DNA from: Microbacterium enclense
Lineage (GTDB): Bacteria; Actinomycetota; Actinomycetes; Actinomycetales; Microbacteriaceae
Reading direction: 5' to 3'
Assembly: GCF_004022425.1 (NCBI RefSeq)
Contig: NZ_RBZY01000001.1
Span: 31,788-95,787 of the forward strand
Length of the DNA: 64,000 nucleotides
How positions within the stretch are numbered: position 1 is the stretch's first letter; every line of letters begins with the position of its first letter. The translations under genes and the position numbers were made by a program. The notes beneath the pieces were generated by a model. That model worked only from the letters and a program-made list of their open reading frames with translations, ran no database searches and was not told where the DNA came from. Shown here in pieces: positions 1-8,286 of the stretch.

Positions 1-6
1 CGATCG

Positions 7-22
7 CCGGAGTTGTGCCCGG
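7..22. repeat. Partial copy of the GGAGTTGTGCCCGG repeat at the window edge
   Basis: The 16 bases CCGGAGTTGTGCCCGG match the repeat unit that recurs in 17841-17940. They lie just downstream of the LacI gene that ends at 41. The other arm, if there is one, falls outside the window. Confidence 0.4.
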
Positions 23-40
23 CGCCGACCCGGCCGCGCC

Positions 41-1009
41 TCAGCGCGGGGCGGCGGTCGACGCCCGCGGCACCAGAACCGGGTCAGCGGGCGGGGCCGC
101 GTCCTCGCCCAGCACCCGCGCCACGGCCTCGGCTGCCTCGCCCTCGACGTCGAGGCGCACCGTGGTGAGAGCGGGCGTGTAGAAGGCGGCATCCGGGTTG
201 TCGTCGAAACCGGCGACCGAGACATCGGCCGGAACCGACAGGCCGCGCGCGGCGAGCCCGGCCACGAGTCCGAGAGCCATCTGGTCGTTGGCGACGGCCA
301 CCGCGGTGGCGCCTTCCCGCACGGCGCGGGCGACGGCGTCCGCAAGGGCGGAACCGGAGGCGGCGCTCCAGTCCCCCTCGACGCGCCCGACCTGCTCGAG
401 GCGCCGACGGTCCACGGCGTCGGCGACACCGCCCGTGCGCGCGAGGGCTTCGCGCCAGTCCGCGGGGCCGGCGACCTCGATGACGCGGCGATGTCCGAGG
501 TCGGCGAGATGATCCACGACGAGGGCGGCCGCGTCGCGTTGGCGGATCCCCGACTCGCCGTACAGCGGCACCAGCGGCACGTCGTACCCCTCGAGAGGAG
601 TGGCTCCGTGAGCGGCGACGAGCACGATCCCGTCGACCCCCTGGTCGAGCAGGTGCCGCACGGCGGCGTCGATGTCGGCGGGGTCGTCCGAGTCCGTGTA
701 CGCGGTCGTGATCCACCGCCCGCGCGTCCGCGCCGCCCGTTCCAGCGCCGCGATGCCCGCCGACGGCCCGTGCAGGACGGCATCGGATGCCACGACCCCG
801 ACAGTCCGGGTGAGGCTAGTGCCGAGGGCCCGCGCGGCGTTGTTGACGCGGTAGTCCAGCGCCGCGACCGCCGCGAGGACGCGCTCGCGGGTGGCATCCC
901 GGATGCCGGGGTAGCCGTTCAGCACGCGCGAGACGGTCTGCGTCGAGACGCCCGCGGCGTCGGCGACATCGCGCATCCCGATGCGTTTGCCCCCGCCGTC
1001 GCCGCTCAT
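41..1009 (-). CDS. LacI/GalR-family transcriptional regulator
   Basis: A 322-residue DNA-binding repressor of sugar genes. The N-terminal helix-turn-helix (VADAAGVSTQTVSRVLN, about residues 14-30) and hinge are typical of LacI. The rest is the periplasmic-binding-protein-like effector domain, with the usual VAGFDD pattern near residue 265. The ATG at 1009 is supported by the HTH position and by a -10-like TACTGT at 1018-1023, eight bases upstream. It diverges from the gene at 1075. Its target is probably to the left of the window or the nearby pentose genes; the sequence does not show which. Confidence 0.9.
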   Translation of the reverse strand: MSGDGGGKRIGMRDVADAAGVSTQTVSRVLNGYPGIRDATRERVLAAVAALDYRVNNAARALGTSLTRTVGVVASDAVLHGPSAGIAALERAARTRGRWITTAYTDSDDPADIDAAVRHLLDQGVDGIVLVAAHGATPLEGYDVPLVPLYGESGIRQRDAAALVVDHLADLGHRRVIEVAGPADWREALARTGGVADAVDRRRLEQVGRVEGDWSAASGSALADAVARAVREGATAVAVANDQMALGLVAGLAARGLSVPADVSVAGFDDNPDAAFYTPALTTVRLDVEGEAAEAVARVLGEDAAPPADPVLVPRASTAAPR

Positions 1010-1017
1010 GGTCCCTC

Positions 1018-1023
1018 ACAGTA
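1018..1023 (-). promoter_or_regulatory. -10-like TACTGT for a leaderless LacI transcript
   Basis: On the minus strand TACTGT fits TANNNT and ends 8 bases before the ATG at 1009. That leaves no room for a Shine-Dalgarno, so a leaderless or nearly leaderless mRNA is inferred. Confidence 0.4.
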
Positions 1024-1074
1024 GCGGCGCGCAACCCCCTCGGCGTGCCCCCGGCGACACGGTGCGATGGCGGC

Positions 1075-1833
1075 ATGACCTCGGCCCCCGGCATCCCGCG
1101 TCCGTCGCGCACGCCCGTCTCCGGAACGATCGGGAGCGTCCTCGGGCTCGCGTTCGCCGCGGCTCAGCGCCTGCGGCACCCGCGGCCGATCCACAGCCGC
1201 GGCGTGGTGCTGAGCGGGACGATCCGGTGGATTCCGGATGCCACACCCGCGGGCATCGCCTTCATCGACGACCCCGCGGAGCCCCGCCCCCTGCTGGCCC
1301 GCGTGTCGAGGTCGGTCGGGCTCCCCGCGCCGCTCCCCGACATCCTGGGGCTCGCGCTGCGGGTCGACGACTCCGACATCGAGTTCGCCTCGGCCGGGTG
1401 GGGCGTGCCGGGACGCTTCGCGCTGCTCCCCCGCCGGCGAGCGGAGCGCGCGAGCTTCGGCATCCTGCTGCCGTATCGCGGGGCGCACGGTCCGGTGATG
1501 CTCGGCGCCCGCACCGTCTCGGGGCGCCCACCCGCCACGGATCCGCGAGCGCTCACGGGTCCTGACGTCGGCGCCGTCTGGACGCTCGAGCTCTCGCACG
1601 CGACGCCGTGGGGGCCGTGGCATCCCTTCGCGCTGGTCGAGCTGCGCCTCGACCCCGATCCGGACGACCGCCGTCTGCGCTTCGACGCCGTGCGACGCCC
1701 CCTGCCGGGTGCCCGGGCCTACGCGTGGGTGCGGGCGGCGCGCCAGCCGTCGTACGTCCGGGTGCAGCACGACGCGCCGCCGCCGCGGGCTGCACCCGAC
1801 GCGGGCGCGCCAGCCGAGACTGCACGCGCCTGA
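1075..1833 (+). CDS. Uncharacterised protein, catalase-like pattern
   Basis: A 252-residue protein of a family common in actinobacteria, often labelled phosphodiesterase without clear basis. The N-terminal part contains RPIHSRGVVLSGTI followed by GLPAPLPDILGLALRV. This resembles the conserved early part of heme catalases (HPKG and a leucine-rich helix), so a catalase-like fold is possible, but I see no catalytic His/Asn pair I could defend. No signal peptide or membrane segments are visible. ATG 1075 is chosen over the frame start at 1045 because the intervening residues look non-coding. The 3' end carries inverted repeats. Convergent with xylB. Confidence 0.65.
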   Translation: MTSAPGIPRPSRTPVSGTIGSVLGLAFAAAQRLRHPRPIHSRGVVLSGTIRWIPDATPAGIAFIDDPAEPRPLLARVSRSVGLPAPLPDILGLALRVDDSDIEFASAGWGVPGRFALLPRRRAERASFGILLPYRGAHGPVMLGARTVSGRPPATDPRALTGPDVGAVWTLELSHATPWGPWHPFALVELRLDPDPDDRRLRFDAVRRPLPGARAYAWVRAARQPSYVRVQHDAPPPRAAPDAGAPAETARA

Positions 1834-1881
1834 CCAACCGGCTGCAGGCTGCAACCACGATGTCAGCCCGCTGCAGTCTCG
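1815..1881. terminator. Inverted repeat between convergent genes
   Basis: CGAGACTGCA (1815-1824) is the exact reverse complement of TGCAGTCTCG (1872-1881). The stop codon of the upstream gene (1831-1833) lies inside the loop. A second pair (1759-1768 with 1789-1798) lies in the coding end just before. The position between convergent genes suggests a bidirectional terminator; there is no U-tract. Confidence 0.45.
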
Positions 1882-1906
1882 CGGCCGGCAACGCCGGAGC
1901 GCGGCC

Positions 1907-3298
1907 TCACTCCCGCGCGCGGAGCGCGGCGATAGCGTCGTAGCGGGCGCGGATTCCGGGGCGGAAGTCCGGGGCGACGGCCCGGGCCGTCGCGACGGTC
2001 CAGTCCACCGGACCACCCGCGAGCACACCCGCGGCCTGGCGCGCGGCGCCCAGCGCAACATACTCGCCCGCGGCGGGCACGACTATCTCGGCGTCGAACA
2101 CCTGCGCGGCGATCCGCGCGACGGCCTCGTTCGCGGCTGCACCGCCGATGAGCAGCACGCGCCGCACCTCGACACCCTGCGCCTGGATCGCTTCGAGCCC
2201 CACGGCCAGACCGCTCAGCATCCCCTCGATCGCCGCGCGGGCGAAATTCGGGCGGGTCGTGGATGCCAGGGTCAAACCCGTCAGCGAGGCCTGAGCGTGC
2301 GGCAGATTGGGCGTTCGCTCGCCCTCGAACCACGGCACGAGCACGACGCCGTCGGCGCCCGGCTCGGCCTGCAGCGCCAGCGCGCCGAGCTCGTCGTGCG
2401 AGACGGCGAGGAGCCCCGCGAACGCGTCGAGCACGCGGGCGGCGTTGAGCGTCGCGACGAGCGGGAGGAACCGGCCCGTGGCGTCCGCGAACCCGGCAAC
2501 CGCGCCGGAGGTGTCGCGGACGACGTGATCGGTCACGGCGAACACCGTCCCGGAGGTGCCGAGCGAGACCACCACGTCGCCGACACCCGCGCCCAGGCCG
2601 AGCGCCGCACCGGCGTTGTCGCCGGCGCCGGGCCCGACGTGGGCACCACCCGGCAGCGTACCGGCGCTCTCCCACGGCTCGAGCACGCGCGGAAGCACGG
2701 CGTCGTGACCGAGCGCCCGCACGAGCAGCTCCCGGTCGTATCCGTCGGCGCCCCAGTACGCGGTGCCGGAGGCGTCCGAGCGGTCGGTCGTCAGCTCGGC
2801 GAAGTCGGCGTTGCCCGGGCCGAAGCCGCGGAGCCGCCACGTGAGCCAATCGTGCGGCAGCGCCACCGCGGCGACGCGCGCCGCGTTCTCCGGCTCGGCA
2901 TCCCACAGCCAGCGGAGTTTCGTGGCGGTGAAGGATGCCACGGGCACGACGCCCGTGCGTTCGGCGTACGCCTCCGCGCCCACCTCGGCGATGAGATCGG
3001 CCGCGGCCTGCGCCGACCGGGTGTCGTTCCACAGCAGAGCGTCCCGGATGACCCGCCCTTCGGCATCGAGGGCGACCATGCCGTGCTGCTGTCCCGCGAT
3101 CGAGACCGCCGCGACGTCGTCGAGTCCGCCCGCCTGCGCGATGGCATCCTGCAGCGCGATCCACCACGCCTCGGGGTCGACCGAGGTTCCCGCCGGATGC
3201 GTCGCGCGCCCCTCGCGGATCACGCGACCGGCCTCGGCGTCGACGACGACGACCTTGCACGACTGCGTCGACGAATCGACGCCCATGACGAGCGCCAT
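1907..3298 (-). CDS. xylB: Xylulokinase
   Basis: A 463-residue FGGY-family kinase that phosphorylates D-xylulose to xylulose 5-phosphate with ATP in the cytoplasm, step two of xylose use. It begins with the conserved [16 protein letters not shown] phosphate-binding strand-turn. [10 protein letters not shown] and the C-terminal [11 protein letters not shown] are family signatures. Start 3298 (ATG) is preceded by AAGGAG at good spacing, so the 38 extra upstream residues of the open frame are discarded. It lies downstream of xylA on the same strand. The 229-base gap holds two strong palindromes, which could uncouple its level from xylA. Confidence 0.93.
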   Translation of the reverse strand: MALVMGVDSSTQSCKVVVVDAEAGRVIREGRATHPAGTSVDPEAWWIALQDAIAQAGGLDDVAAVSIAGQQHGMVALDAEGRVIRDALLWNDTRSAQAAADLIAEVGAEAYAERTGVVPVASFTATKLRWLWDAEPENAARVAAVALPHDWLTWRLRGFGPGNADFAELTTDRSDASGTAYWGADGYDRELLVRALGHDAVLPRVLEPWESAGTLPGGAHVGPGAGDNAGAALGLGAGVGDVVVSLGTSGTVFAVTDHVVRDTSGAVAGFADATGRFLPLVATLNAARVLDAFAGLLAVSHDELGALALQAEPGADGVVLVPWFEGERTPNLPHAQASLTGLTLASTTRPNFARAAIEGMLSGLAVGLEAIQAQGVEVRRVLLIGGAAANEAVARIAAQVFDAEIVVPAAGEYVALGAARQAAGVLAGGPVDWTVATARAVAPDFRPGIRARYDAIAALRARE

Positions 3299-3385
3299 GC
3301 TCACTCCTTCTGTTCGCGCCGCCCGGCCCGGGCCCGGCGCCTCGTTCTCCCGCCGCCCCGACGGGTCGGCGCCCCACCACCGTTC

Positions 3386-3438
3386 AGTGTCCAAGACACG
3401 CGGGCCATTCACGACCGCATCCGCGTGTCTTGGACACT
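3386..3438. repeat. Long inverted repeat, family A copy 1
   Basis: Two perfect 18-base arms (3386-3403 and 3421-3438; core GTGTCCAAGACACGCGG) flank a 17-base loop. Nearly the same arms recur at 6383-6433 with another loop of 17 bases. It lies between xylA and xylB. In RNA it would form a long stem. Confidence 0.75.
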
Positions 3439-3452
3439 CAACGCTGAGGAAT

Positions 3453-3482
3453 GGGGCCTGGATGCCATGGCATCCAGGCCCC
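3453..3482. terminator. Perfect 30-base palindrome downstream of xylA
   Basis: Positions 3453-3467 are exactly complementary to 3468-3482 with no loop (centre GATGCCATGGCATC). It combines GGATGCC and GGCATCC back to back. It begins about 45 bases after the xylA stop, so it could act as terminator or attenuator between xylA and xylB. There is no obvious U-run. Confidence 0.6.
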
Positions 3483-3527
3483 GCCCTGCGGGGGTCGGGA
3501 GCGCCCCACGCGCCCCCTCCCGCGGAC

Positions 3528-4715
3528 TCAGCGTGCGCCGAGTAGGTGCTCCGTCGCGAGCTGCTGCAGACGGACGAAGCCGAAGCCCTTGCCGCCGAGG
3601 TACGCGTCGGTGTCGAAGTCCTCGTACGCCGAGCGGTCGGCGAGCAGGTCGTCGTACGACTCGCCCTCGTTCAGCGTCGGCTGGGCGAGCTCGAGGACCT
3701 TGGCGGCCTCCAGGGCCTCCTGCACCTCGGGGTCGGCGCGGAAGGCCGCGGCGCGCTCCTTGAGCAGCAGGTAGGTGTTCATGTTGGCCGAGACGGAGTC
3801 CCAGACGCCCGACTCGTCCTCGGTGCGCGAGGGCTTGTAGTCGAAGTGGCGGGGACCGTCGTAGGCGGGACCGCCGCCGGGGCCGCCGTTCTCCAGCAGG
3901 TCGACGAGCGCGAAGGCGTTGTGCAGGTCGCCATGGCCGAACACGAGGTCCTGGTCGTACTTGATGCCCCGCTGGCCGTTGAGGTCGATGTGGTAGAGCT
4001 TGCCGTGGTAGAGCGCCTGCGCGATGCCGGCGGCGAAGTTCAACCCGGCCATCTGCTCGTGGCCGACCTCGGGGTTGAGCCCGACGAGCTCGGGACGCTC
4101 GAGCGAGTCGATGAACGCCAGGGCGTGACCGAGAGTCGGCAGCAGGATGTCGCCGCGGGGCTCGTTCGGCTTCGGCTCGATGGCGAAGCGGATGTCGTAG
4201 CCCTTGTCGGTGACGTAGTCGCCGAGGAGGTTGACGGCCTCGCGGTAGCGCTCGAGCGCCTGGCGGATGTCCTTCGCGGAGTCGTACTCGGCGCCCTCGC
4301 GGCCACCCCACATGACGAACGTCTTCGCGCCGAGTTCGGCGGCGAGGTCGAGGTTGCGCAGGACCTTGCGCAGGGCGAAGCGACGCACCTGGCGGTCGTT
4401 GGAGGTGAAGCCGCCGTCCTTGAAGACCGGGGCCGAGAAGAGGTTGGTGGTGACCATCGGGGTGATGATGCCCGTGGCATCCATCGCGCCCTTCAGGCGG
4501 TCGATCTGCGTCTGTCGCTCGGCGTCGGTGGAGCCGAAGGCGAACAGGTCGTCGTCGTGGAACGTCAGGCCGTAGGCGCCGAGTTCGGCGAGCTTCTCGA
4601 CGACATGGACGACGTCGAGGGGCTTGCGGGTGGGTCCGCCGAACGGGTCGGTGCCGTTGTAGCCGACGGTCCAGAGGCCGAACGAGAACTTGTCGTCACG
4701 GGTGGGGGTGGGCAT
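3528..4715 (-). CDS. xylA: Xylose isomerase
   Basis: A 395-residue group I (actinobacterial type) xylose isomerase converting D-xylose to D-xylulose with two divalent metal ions. TFHDDDL places catalytic His53 and Asp56; [10 protein letters not shown] gives metal ligand Glu180 and Lys182, matching His54/Lys183 of Streptomyces enzymes. The length is normal. ATG 4715 has GAAGGAG upstream. The 5' region (4716-4793) is unusually AT-rich and holds a candidate ROK operator; it is shared with the divergent toxin-antitoxin pair. The ROK protein at 7086 is the obvious candidate regulator. Confidence 0.96.
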   Translation of the reverse strand: MPTPTRDDKFSFGLWTVGYNGTDPFGGPTRKPLDVVHVVEKLAELGAYGLTFHDDDLFAFGSTDAERQTQIDRLKGAMDATGIITPMVTTNLFSAPVFKDGGFTSNDRQVRRFALRKVLRNLDLAAELGAKTFVMWGGREGAEYDSAKDIRQALERYREAVNLLGDYVTDKGYDIRFAIEPKPNEPRGDILLPTLGHALAFIDSLERPELVGLNPEVGHEQMAGLNFAAGIAQALYHGKLYHIDLNGQRGIKYDQDLVFGHGDLHNAFALVDLLENGGPGGGPAYDGPRHFDYKPSRTEDESGVWDSVSANMNTYLLLKERAAAFRADPEVQEALEAAKVLELAQPTLNEGESYDDLLADRSAYEDFDTDAYLGGKGFGFVRLQQLATEHLLGAR

Positions 4716-4766
4716 TCCTGCTCCTTCGCATGGATGCGCACGGTGGTTCGCCGCCGCACGAGGTTT

Positions 4767-4783
4767 TGTTGGTTCTCACAACA
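4767..4783. promoter_or_regulatory. Candidate XylR/ROK operator upstream of xylA
   Basis: TGTTG (4767-4771) and CAACA (4779-4783) form an inverted repeat with a 7-base spacer, in the AT-rich patch TTTTGTTGGTTCTCACAACA. Bacillus XylR sites have a comparable TTTGTT...AACAAA core. The site lies between xylA and vapB. Assignment to the ROK protein at 7086 is inference. Confidence 0.45.
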
Positions 4784-4793
4784 TATACCCGGG

Positions 4794-4997
4794 ATGCCAC
4801 GGCGTCCAGCCCTCGGCGGCCGACTCATCGAACGCGCGCGCATCCTGACCGGTGAGCCTTCCAACCGCGCGGTGCTCGACCTCGCTCTGCGTCGGCTGAT
4901 CGCCTCGAAGCAGAAGGACGCGATGATCGCCGGAATCGCCGGCCTCACCGACCTCGAGGCCGAACTGGACTCACCCGTCACCGCTCCGGCCCCGTGA
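4794..4997 (+). CDS. VapB-type antitoxin
   Basis: A 67-residue protein whose middle (LIERARILTG...NRAVLDLALRRLIA) matches the actinobacterial VapB antitoxin pattern: an N-terminal beta strand and helix-turn-helix-like DNA-binding part, followed by a toxin-wrapping tail. The first strand is unusual. Family members usually have acidic residues before LIERA, whereas this one has Ala-Leu-Gly-Gly-Arg. ATG 4794 is the only sensible start. The stop overlaps the downstream GTG by four bases (GTGA), so the pair is translationally coupled. It probably autoregulates its promoter and neutralises the PIN nuclease. Confidence 0.75.
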   Translation: MPRRPALGGRLIERARILTGEPSNRAVLDLALRRLIASKQKDAMIAGIAGLTDLEAELDSPVTAPAP

Positions 4998-5407
4998 CGG
5001 ACTACCTGGTCGACAACTCGGTCTGGGCACGCTTGGCTTCGGGCGACCCCGCGATCCGGACGCGGCTCGATAAGGTCGCCCGGTCATCGTCGGACCTCTT
5101 CGTCACGTGCCCTCCCCAGGTGTTGGAGTTCTGCCACAGGGCCCGTTCGCCCGAGGAGCATGCGCACCACCTCGAGCAGATATCGCTCGGCTTCCCGCTC
5201 GAACGCGCACCCGACGAGTCACTCGCCGTCGGCATCCAATCCGCTCTGTGGAATGCCGGACGCGTACGCGCTGCGGGCGCGGTGGACATTCTGATCGCCG
5301 CGTATGCGATAGCCAACGACGCGACCATTCTCAGCGCCGACCACGACTTCGACCACATCGCCTCCGTGAGCGACCTGGCTCACGAGTTCGTCGCCCCGAC
5401 GCCCTGA
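4994..5407 (+). CDS. VapC-type PIN-domain ribonuclease toxin
   Basis: A 137-residue PIN-domain protein. The conserved acidic set is present: Asp7 (YLVDNSVW), Glu45 (QVLEFCH), Asp98 (AVDILIAA) and Asp116 (LSADHDFD). Together they bind the metal used for RNA cleavage. The GTG start overlaps the antitoxin stop. Known VapC toxins cleave tRNA or rRNA and slow growth; the target here is not visible. The pair sits back-to-back with xylA, sharing a 78-base promoter region. Confidence 0.85.
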   Translation: MTDYLVDNSVWARLASGDPAIRTRLDKVARSSSDLFVTCPPQVLEFCHRARSPEEHAHHLEQISLGFPLERAPDESLAVGIQSALWNAGRVRAAGAVDILIAAYAIANDATILSADHDFDHIASVSDLAHEFVAPTP

Positions 5408-5416
5408 CGCCCCGCG

Positions 5417-6313
5417 TCAGAGCCCGAGCGCTGCGTCCACGACCGCGAACACCTCGGGGTCCCACGTCAGCGCCCGCTCCCACGGCAGGCCGAAGCCGTC
5501 CGCGAAGAAAATGCTGTGCACGTGCTCGGGGAACGAGTGCCGCTCGACCTCGGGCAGCACTCCGAGGGGCACCTCGTCCGCGCGCCCGCTCGTCATCGAG
5601 ACGAGGCCGTCGTGCGGCCAGAGCTGGACCGGCGCGGTCGCCGCGGCGAAGTAGCCCGCGCCGATCGCGGTCACCGGGATGCCGTCCAGCACCCCCGCCT
5701 GCGCGTCGTTCCAGCCGCGCAGGAACCGCCGCGACACTTCGGCCGCGGCCCCCTGGGAGTTCGCGTCGGCGTAGGGGCGCGCCTCGGCGAAGATCTGCAG
5801 CGTGGCCGGGTCGCCGTGCGCGTCGTCCTCGGATATCTCGCCGTCGAGGAGGTCGCCGAGCACCGACCCGTCCCACGGGGTGCCGAGCGTCACGAGGCGC
5901 TCGATCCGCGGGCCGTCGCCGCCCAGCTCCCGGATCGCGGCGCGCGAGAACAGCCCGCCCATCGAATGGCCGACGAGCGCGACGCTCTCCACGCCCTCCT
6001 CCGCAGCGAGGTGCCGCAAGAACCCGGCGAGCGCGACGCCGGCGTCGTCGACACGGCCGACGGCGTTGATCGTGAGCTCGGCCGGCAGCACCACCGGCAC
6101 GTCGGAGAAGCCCTGCCATCCGGCATCCTCCCGCACCTCTCCGACACCGATGCGGGCGGGAGCCGTGAAGACCCGGATGCCACGGTCGAGGACGTGCGCG
6201 CGGAGGGCGGTCATCGTGTTGCCCGCCGCGAGGCCGGTCGCCGCGGCGTTCCGCGGGTCGGTGTACGGGGTGACGGCGGCTCCACCGGAGACGAGGACGA
6301 CGGCATCGACCAT
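5417..6313 (-). CDS. Lipase/esterase-like alpha/beta hydrolase
   Basis: A 298-residue cytoplasmic alpha/beta hydrolase without a signal peptide. The nucleophile elbow GHSMGG puts Ser117 in place. The C-terminal HSFPEHVHSIFF offers the catalytic His, and PHDGLVSMTSGR resembles the pattern of lipases and PGAP1-like hydrolases. ATG 6313 follows AAAGGCG. It is convergent with vapC (9 bases between stops). Substrate is unknown. Confidence 0.75.
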   Translation of the reverse strand: MVDAVVLVSGGAAVTPYTDPRNAAATGLAAGNTMTALRAHVLDRGIRVFTAPARIGVGEVREDAGWQGFSDVPVVLPAELTINAVGRVDDAGVALAGFLRHLAAEEGVESVALVGHSMGGLFSRAAIRELGGDGPRIERLVTLGTPWDGSVLGDLLDGEISEDDAHGDPATLQIFAEARPYADANSQGAAAEVSRRFLRGWNDAQAGVLDGIPVTAIGAGYFAAATAPVQLWPHDGLVSMTSGRADEVPLGVLPEVERHSFPEHVHSIFFADGFGLPWERALTWDPEVFAVVDAALGL

Positions 6314-6382
6314 GGGGCGCCTTTCGGGTTCGGGTGCGCGCTCAGACTATCGAGGCGCCGCGCCCGCCGCGGTTGCCGTTCA

Positions 6383-6433
6383 GTGTCCAAGACACGCGGA
6401 TGCCACGGCGTGCGGTCCGCGTGTCTTGGACAC
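6383..6433. repeat. Long inverted repeat, family A copy 2
   Basis: Arms 6383-6399 and 6417-6433 are perfect 17-base complements and share their core with 3386-3438. The 17-base loop contains GGATGCC. It lies downstream of the glutathione peroxidase gene and upstream of the hydrolase, both on the minus strand, so it may terminate the former. Confidence 0.75.
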
Positions 6434-6467
6434 CGAAACCGCGAAGCGGCGTCCACCGCGCCGCGCG

Positions 6468-6953
6468 TCAGTTCGGCAGCGCGTCCTCGATCGCGGCGAC
6501 GACCTCGGGGGCGTCGGGCTGGGTGCGCGGGCTGAAGCGCACGACCCGACCGTCGGGGAACACCACGAACTTCTCGAAGTTCCACGAGATGCGGCCCTTC
6601 TTGCCCTCGGCATCCGCGGTCTGGGTGAGCTCCTGGTAGAGCGGGTGGGCGTGGCGCCCGTTCACCTTGACCTTCTCGGACATCGGGAAGGTCACGCCCC
6701 ACGTCGCCGAGCAGTACTCCGCGATCTTCTCTTCGTCGCTGAGTTCCTGCAGGAACTGGTTGCTGGGGAAGCCGATCACGGTGAAACCGCGGTCGGCGTA
6801 CTTCTTGTGCAGCGCCTCGAGCGCTTCGTACTGCGGCGCGAGGCCGCAGCGCGAGGCGACGTTGACGACGAGCGCGGCCTTGCCCTCGGTGAGGGCACCG
6901 AAGGTGGTCTGTTCGCCACGGATGGTGGTGATCGGGATGCCGGACAGGTCCAT
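6468..6953 (-). CDS. Glutathione peroxidase-family thiol peroxidase
   Basis: A 161-residue GPx-family protein reducing peroxides. The catalytic residues are visible: Cys36 (NVASRCGL), Gln66 (FPSNQF), Trp124 and Asn125 (ISWNFEKF). Cysteine, not selenocysteine, is used. Actinobacteria generally lack glutathione, so thioredoxin or mycothiol is the more likely reductant (family knowledge). The ATG at 6953 has CAGAAT six bases upstream and no Shine-Dalgarno, which suggests a leaderless transcript. Confidence 0.93.
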   Translation of the reverse strand: MDLSGIPITTIRGEQTTFGALTEGKAALVVNVASRCGLAPQYEALEALHKKYADRGFTVIGFPSNQFLQELSDEEKIAEYCSATWGVTFPMSEKVKVNGRHAHPLYQELTQTADAEGKKGRISWNFEKFVVFPDGRVVRFSPRTQPDAPEVVAAIEDALPN

Positions 6954-6959
6954 GCTCCG

Positions 6960-6965
6960 ATTCTG
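6960..6965 (-). promoter_or_regulatory. -10-like CAGAAT for leaderless peroxidase mRNA
   Basis: The hexamer ends six bases before ATG 6953. The position matches other start-proximal hexamers in this window. Confidence 0.35.
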
Positions 6966-6997
6966 GCACCGGGTGCTCTGCGTGGGCTTCGTCCCCC

Positions 6998-7034
6998 CGA
7001 TGAACGCGATCCGCGGCGTGGATCGCGTTCATCG
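6998..7034. repeat. Inverted repeat, family B (short form)
   Basis: Fifteen-base perfect arms (6998-7012, 7020-7034; core GATGAACGCGATCC) with a 7-base loop lie between the divergent peroxidase and ROK genes. The arm nearly matches the element at 23234-23302 (GATAAACGCGATCC). Being between divergent starts, it cannot simply be a terminator; it could be an operator or a transposable palindrome. Confidence 0.7.
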
Positions 7035-7085
7035 CGACGGCGGCGCCGCGCAGCAACGACCCCGACGCCGTGGCACAGTGGTCGG

Positions 7086-8243
7086 ATGGTCACCGCGAGC
7101 AGAGGCGACGGCATGCGCCGCGCCAACCTCGCGCTCGTGCTGCGTACCGTCCATCGCGAGGGACCGCGCTCGCGCGCCGCCCTCACCGAGGCGACGGGCC
7201 TGAACCGCTCGACGATCGCCGATCTGGTGGGCGAGCTCGTCAGCGACGGTCTCGTCGTCGAACGCGCTCCCGACCCCGTGGGACGCGTCGGCCGCCCCTC
7301 GCCGACCGTCGCCCCCGACCCGCGCGTCGTCGCGATCGGCGTCAACCCCGAGGTCGATGCGCTCGACATCGGCGCCTTCGCCCTCGACGGCACCCCGGTG
7401 GCGCGCGAACGGCTCCCCCAGACCGCCCTGCTCACCCCGGAGCGCACGGCCGCACTGGTGGGCGAGCGACTCGCCGCGTGGGACCGCGGCCCCCTCCGCG
7501 GGCGTCGCACGGTGGGCGTGGGCGTCGCGGTGCCCGGCCCCGTCCGCGCCGCCGACGGTCTGGTCCGCATCGCCCCGCACCTGGAGTGGACGGATGCCGC
7601 GATCGGCACCCTCGTCATGGAAGAGACGGGTCTGCCGGCTCGCGTGGGCAACGACGCCGCGCTCGGCGCGCTGGCGGAGTACCTCTTCGGCGCCGCCCGC
7701 GGCGCGCACGACGTCGTCTACCTCAACGGGGGCGCGAGCGGCATCGGCGGAGCGGTCATCGTCGGCGGGGTGCCCCTCGGCGGGGCCGGCGGGTACGCGG
7801 GCGAGTTCGGGCAGAACCGTCCCGGGATCGTGGATGCCGCCGACCGCCGCGCCGCCGACGGTGTGCTCGAGGACGAGGTGAGCCGCGCCCGCCTCCTCGC
7901 CGCCCTGCACCTCGACGCCGTCGACGACACCGCCCTCGCCGAGGCTCTGGCATCCGCGGACGACGCGGGCGTCCGGGCCGAGGTGGCACGCCAGCGGCGC
8001 ATCCTCGCCACGGCGCTCGCGAACGCCGCGAACGTTCTGAACCCCGCCGTCATCGTGCTCGGCGGTTTCCTCGCGACCCTCGCCGCCGTGGATCACGAAG
8101 GTCTCGACGCGGCGGTGCGCGCCCAGACTATGCCCGCGTGCGCCGAGGATCTGCGACTGCGCGTCGCCGAGCTGGGCGAGAACCGTCTGCTCGTGGGGGC
8201 TGCCGAGGCGGTCTTCGAGGCGGAGCTCTTCCCCGCGCCGTGA
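7086..8243 (+). CDS. ROK-family transcriptional repressor (XylR-like)
   Basis: A 385-residue repressor of the ROK family. An N-terminal winged helix (RANLALVLRTVHREGPRSR, then LNRSTIADLVGELV, about residues 10-55) is followed by a sugar-kinase-like fold with GVGVAVPGPV and GASGIGGAVIVGG. The cysteine-rich zinc motif of many ROK proteins is missing at the expected place after GEFGQNRPG. Proximity to xylA/xylB and to the alditol oxidase suggests xylose or xylitol control. ATG 7086 is used; ATG 7113 is an alternative. Confidence 0.85.
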   Translation: MVTASRGDGMRRANLALVLRTVHREGPRSRAALTEATGLNRSTIADLVGELVSDGLVVERAPDPVGRVGRPSPTVAPDPRVVAIGVNPEVDALDIGAFALDGTPVARERLPQTALLTPERTAALVGERLAAWDRGPLRGRRTVGVGVAVPGPVRAADGLVRIAPHLEWTDAAIGTLVMEETGLPARVGNDAALGALAEYLFGAARGAHDVVYLNGGASGIGGAVIVGGVPLGGAGGYAGEFGQNRPGIVDAADRRAADGVLEDEVSRARLLAALHLDAVDDTALAEALASADDAGVRAEVARQRRILATALANAANVLNPAVIVLGGFLATLAAVDHEGLDAAVRAQTMPACAEDLRLRVAELGENRLLVGAAEAVFEAELFPAP

Positions 8244-8286
8244 TCCTCCGGCCCGGGCCGGACCCGCGGCAGGCAGGATGGACCCC

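Noticed and set aside
4741-4840. Frameshift suspected at the start of the antitoxin
   Set aside because: The distance from ATG to the LIERA motif is normal; only the residues differ, so no frameshift is needed.
3546-4997. Long open frame opposite xylA, continuous with the antitoxin
   Set aside because: The part opposite xylA is the usual high-GC antisense shadow; only the last 67 codons (from 4794) match a protein family.
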